Shown here: positions 35,550 to 37,227 of the stretch, piece after piece | Layout of the letters: each line of letters starts with the position of its first letter | Position numbering within the stretch: position 1 is the stretch's first letter | From: an uncultured Sphingomonadales bacterium | GTDB taxonomy: Bacteria > Pseudomonadota > Alphaproteobacteria > Sphingomonadales > Sphingomonadaceae | Reading direction: 5' to 3' | Assembly (NCBI GenBank): GCA_937870585.1 | Contig: CALMZE010000051.1 | Location: forward strand, 1-37,227 | Length of the DNA stretch: 37,227 nt | Notes under the pieces: generated by a model | What the model saw: only the letters and a program-made list of their open reading frames with translations | Database searches by the model: none | What the model was told of the DNA's origin: nothing | Position numbers and translations under genes: made by a program

Positions 35550-35578
35550 TTGAACTGGATTTCAAACGGTCCTATCTT
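35550..35578 (+). promoter_or_regulatory. Sigma-70-like promoter for the candidate small RNA
   Basis: TTGAAC (35550-35555) and TATCTT (35573-35578) are separated by 17 bases. A start seven or eight bases downstream, at G35586, coincides with the first base of stem 1 of the candidate RNA. Confidence 0.5.
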
Positions 35579-35585
35579 TCCTTTT

Positions 35586-35696
35586 GAAGCGTTGGTGCGT
35601 TGCCCCCTTTCGTTCCAGCGTTTCAGCGCGTGCTTGCACGCGTTTCCTCCCTGAACCTTGGCCACTCCATGCGAAAGCATGGGGTGGCTTTTTTTT
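35586..35696 (+). ncRNA. Candidate trans-acting small RNA, three stem-loops, about 111 nt
   Basis: Between sapC and the convergent amidohydrolase gene there is no plausible protein, but all parts of an sRNA gene are present: a promoter, three hairpins and a strong terminator. Stem 1 pairs GAAGCGTTGG (35586-35595) with CCAGCGTTTC (35615-35624), ten pairs with two G-U. Its loop contains CCCCCTTTC. Stem 2 pairs CGCGTGC (35627-35633) with GCACGCG (35636-35642). A single-stranded linker with TTTCCTCCCT follows, then the terminator. Both pyrimidine-rich stretches could pair with Shine-Dalgarno sequences, as in C-rich-loop alphaproteobacterial sRNAs. Family assignment and function are unknown; a sapC 3'-UTR-derived RNA is the alternative. 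Confidence 0.55.
35661..35696 (+). terminator. Strong intrinsic terminator
   Basis: GCCACTCCATGC (35661-35672) and GCATGGGGTGGC (35677-35688) form a 12-bp stem with one T-G wobble and a GAAA tetraloop, followed directly by eight T. It acts on plus-strand transcripts only; on the minus strand the stem is not followed by T. Confidence 0.9.
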
Positions 35697-35708
35697 CGAC
35701 CTGAGCGA

Positions 35709-36569
35709 TTATTCGGCGGCAAGCGGCCAATCTGCTGACAGAAAGGCGCTGGCCCGGTCCACCAGTCGCGCAATCAGCTTCTGCGCCGTCGCCAGCCCCG
35801 CGCCGGGTTCCATGCAGGCCTTGTCCAGATACAGGCTGCGATCCACTTCGATCTGCACAGCGTGAACGCCATGCGCCGGGCGACCGTGCCGATCCAGCGT
35901 ATAGCCACCCGGATAAGGGTGATTGCGCGAGACCGCGAGGCCGGTCGCGCGGATCTCATCTTCCAGCGCCAGAACAAGCCCCGTGGACACACTCTGCCCA
36001 TAACGGTCGCCAATCACGATGCGAGGGACTGGACCCGGCTGTCGCCAATGCTGGACGGGCGGCATCGAATGGAGGTCGATCAGCACAGCCTGCCCGAACC
36101 GCGCCTGCATCTCCGCCAGCGTTGTCGCGATCTGGCCATGCCAGGGCCGGTGGACGGTTTCGATCCGCATCCGCACATCATCAGCATCCAGCGGCCCCTT
36201 CCAGAGCGAACCCAAGCCCCCAAGCCGCGTCGGGATCAGCCCCAGCCCGCCACGCACCTTGGCCGTCACGCGCATCGGCAAATCGCCCCTGCCCATCCCG
36301 ATGGCCGCCGGATCGATTTCATCCTCCCCGCGATTGAGGTCGATCCACGCCCGCGCCATGCCCATCTTCATTACACAATGTTCAGAAGCCTCTACCGCGC
36401 GCGTCATCAAATCAGCATAGCGATCTTCAAGCGGCAGGAGGGCCGCCGCATCGACACGCGCCTGCGCCAGCAAGGCCTCAGGGTAAATCCGCCCGGCATG
36501 GGGCACCGTGACCAGAACCGGCGAACCGGCACGCGCGGCAGTGGTGCGGAAGGTCAGATTTTCCTCCAT
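35709..36569 (-). CDS. N-formylglutamate amidohydrolase family protein
   Basis: The 286-residue protein has the family motifs VTVPHAGRIYP, EDRYADLM, ARAWIDLNRGEDEID, VLIDLHSMPP and RNHPYPGGYTLDRHGRPAHGVHAVQIEVDRSLYLD. These supply the metal and catalytic His/Glu/Asp residues. N-formylglutamate deformylase ends one histidine degradation route, but no hut genes are nearby, so the substrate is open. ATG 36569 is chosen by homology; the longer frame to 36725 has no family sequence. Confidence 0.9.
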   Translation of the reverse strand: MEENLTFRTTAARAGSPVLVTVPHAGRIYPEALLAQARVDAAALLPLEDRYADLMTRAVEASEHCVMKMGMARAWIDLNRGEDEIDPAAIGMGRGDLPMRVTAKVRGGLGLIPTRLGGLGSLWKGPLDADDVRMRIETVHRPWHGQIATTLAEMQARFGQAVLIDLHSMPPVQHWRQPGPVPRIVIGDRYGQSVSTGLVLALEDEIRATGLAVSRNHPYPGGYTLDRHGRPAHGVHAVQIEVDRSLYLDKACMEPGAGLATAQKLIARLVDRASAFLSADWPLAAE

Positions 36570-36700
36570 CGCCGTAGCGTTAGGGCGTGTCTGAAGTGGC
36601 TTCAACCGCCCATGCGCGACAAATTCGCCACAAATTTGCACGCTGAACCGAAAAATCTGCAAAAACGCACCGATTTCGGGGCCATAGAGATGGAAACGCT

Positions 36701-36729
36701 TTGACAGCGCCGCTGGCTCTGGCATTAGA
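36701..36729 (+). promoter_or_regulatory. Promoter of the HU gene
   Basis: TTGACA (36701-36706) and ATTAGA (36724-36729) have a 17-base spacer. The predicted start is about 36736, leaving a leader of roughly 50 bases before the HU ATG. The rest of the 215-bp divergent gap (36570-36784) shows no other structure. Confidence 0.6.
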
Positions 36730-36784
36730 AGCGTCCCGGGTGGCTTTGAGTCACTCGTCGTTTTTTTGAGAGGGGAGCCAATCC

Positions 36785-37057
36785 ATGAACAAGCAAGATT
36801 TGATTGCGTCGGTCGCAGACGCTTCCGGCCTCACCAAGGCCGACGCGTCGAAGGCCGTCGAAGCCGTGTTTGAAAGCATCACCGGTGCCTTGAAAAAGGG
36901 TGACGAAGTCCGCCTCGTCGGCTTTGGCAGCTTCTCGGTGACCAAGCGCAAGGCCTCCACGGGCCGCAACCCGCGCACGGGTGCCCCGATGCAGATCAAG
37001 GCTTCGGCCCAGCCGAAGTTCAAGGCCGGCAAGGGCCTGAAGGACGCGGTCAACTGA
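36785..37057 (+). CDS. hup: DNA-binding protein HU
   Basis: The 90-residue protein is a full-length HU: MNKQDLIASVADASGLTKAD with the helical dimerisation region, VRLVGFGSFSV and the DNA-binding arm KRKASTGRNPRTGAPMQIKA with the conserved RNP. It bends and compacts DNA as a dimer. A GAGAGGGGAG stretch lies eight bases before the ATG, a strong promoter is upstream and a perfect terminator downstream, so it is a single-gene, highly expressed unit. Confidence 0.97.
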   Translation: MNKQDLIASVADASGLTKADASKAVEAVFESITGALKKGDEVRLVGFGSFSVTKRKASTGRNPRTGAPMQIKASAQPKFKAGKGLKDAVN

Positions 37058-37096
37058 TCGTATCCGTCGCGCCTCTGGCGTGGCATAACTGACAAA

Positions 37097-37137
37097 AAGA
37101 CGGCCAGCGCATTTTTCATGCGCTGGCCGTCTTGTTT
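37097..37137 (+). terminator. Intrinsic terminator after the HU gene
   Basis: AAGACGGCCAGCGCAT (37097-37112) and ATGCGCTGGCCGTCTT (37118-37133) form a perfect 16-bp stem around TTTTC, followed by GTTTT. Confidence 0.9.
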
Positions 37138-37180
37138 TGCGGGAAGGCTTCGGTTAGGGGGCTGCTTCCCGAGCAAGCGT

Positions 37181-37227
37181 GGGCGCGTAGCTCAGCGGTA
37201 GAGCACACCCTTCACACGGGTGGGGTC
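37181..37227 (+). tRNA. tRNA-Val (CAC), 3' part outside window
   Basis: The 5' acceptor strand GGGCGCG (37181-37187) is followed by TA and a D arm with GCTC/GAGC. The anticodon arm CACCC-TTCACAC-GGGTG has a seven-base loop and anticodon CAC. The sequence ends in the variable region at the window edge, so the T arm and 3' acceptor strand are not seen. Confidence 0.92.

Noticed and set aside
35584-35865. 93-codon plus-strand frame through the candidate small RNA and terminator
   Set aside because: It runs across a strong terminator and into the antisense of the amidohydrolase, starts with TTG and has no ribosome binding site.
36570-36725. N-terminal extension of the amidohydrolase to 36725
   Set aside because: The added 52 residues show no family pattern and the region is better explained as a divergent promoter for HU.

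Overview
The window is a GC-rich alphaproteobacterial chromosome segment, most likely from the order Sphingomonadales. This rests on gene content and order: a NDUFA12-type complex I accessory protein next to a DUF2155 protein, a SapC-family protein, tandem cold-shock domains upstream of a DUF192 lipoprotein, lptF-lptG, rluD-rpoH, an SdhC-SdhD-SdhA operon, and palindromic intergenic repeats of the kind seen in sphingomonads. The genus cannot be settled from the window alone. Genes are densely packed, with many 1-4 base stop/start overlaps. Apart from one AT-rich patch near 12.2-13.1 kb, composition is uniform.

Region 1 (1-8.6 kb) is catabolic. A Baeyer-Villiger monooxygenase (cut by the left edge) diverges from a crotonase and two tandem acyl-CoA dehydrogenases; the first dehydrogenase carries an apparent +1 frameshift. 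Converging on them is a three-gene operon of extradiol (VOC) dioxygenase, fumarylacetoacetate hydrolase-family protein and flavin aromatic hydroxylase, which reads as ring hydroxylation, meta-cleavage and C-C hydrolysis. A divergent TetR gene faces it across two perfectly inverted 16-bp operator-like sites. Together these look like degradation of a cyclic or aromatic compound followed by beta-oxidation-like side-chain removal. The substrate is unknown.

Region 2 (8.6-20.4 kb) is mostly housekeeping: pgm, lepA, the sdhCDA operon, prmA, recX, a double cold-shock protein, a DUF192 lipoprotein, NDUFA12, DUF2155, aat and rpmG. Between the convergent lepA and sdhA genes lies a roughly 0.9-kb AT-rich insertion flanked by 8-bp direct repeats. 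It carries one unknown gene with a winged-helix-like N-terminus and a PD-(D/E)XK-like motif. No sdhB follows sdhA.

Region 3 (20.4-28.6 kb) holds two intergenic repeat regions, a periplasmic prolyl oligopeptidase, a chorismate mutase, rpoH, an RluD-type pseudouridine synthase, a flavin reductase-like protein, a JAMM protease and lptF-lptG.

Region 4 (28.7-37.2 kb) holds a tightly overlapped operon (DUF2141, a diacylglycerol kinase-like lipid kinase, a nucleotidyltransferase resembling mitochondrial Tam41, an AdiC-like APC transporter, DUF1761), then a small exported protein, a D-2-hydroxyglutarate dehydrogenase-like flavoprotein, SapC, a candidate 111-nt small RNA with its own promoter and terminator, an N-formylglutamate amidohydrolase, HU with promoter and terminator, and the 5' part of a tRNA-Val.

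The most promising items for new biology are the candidate small RNA at 35586-35696, the Tam41-like protein coupled to a lipid kinase, and the insertion with its winged-helix/nuclease-like gene.
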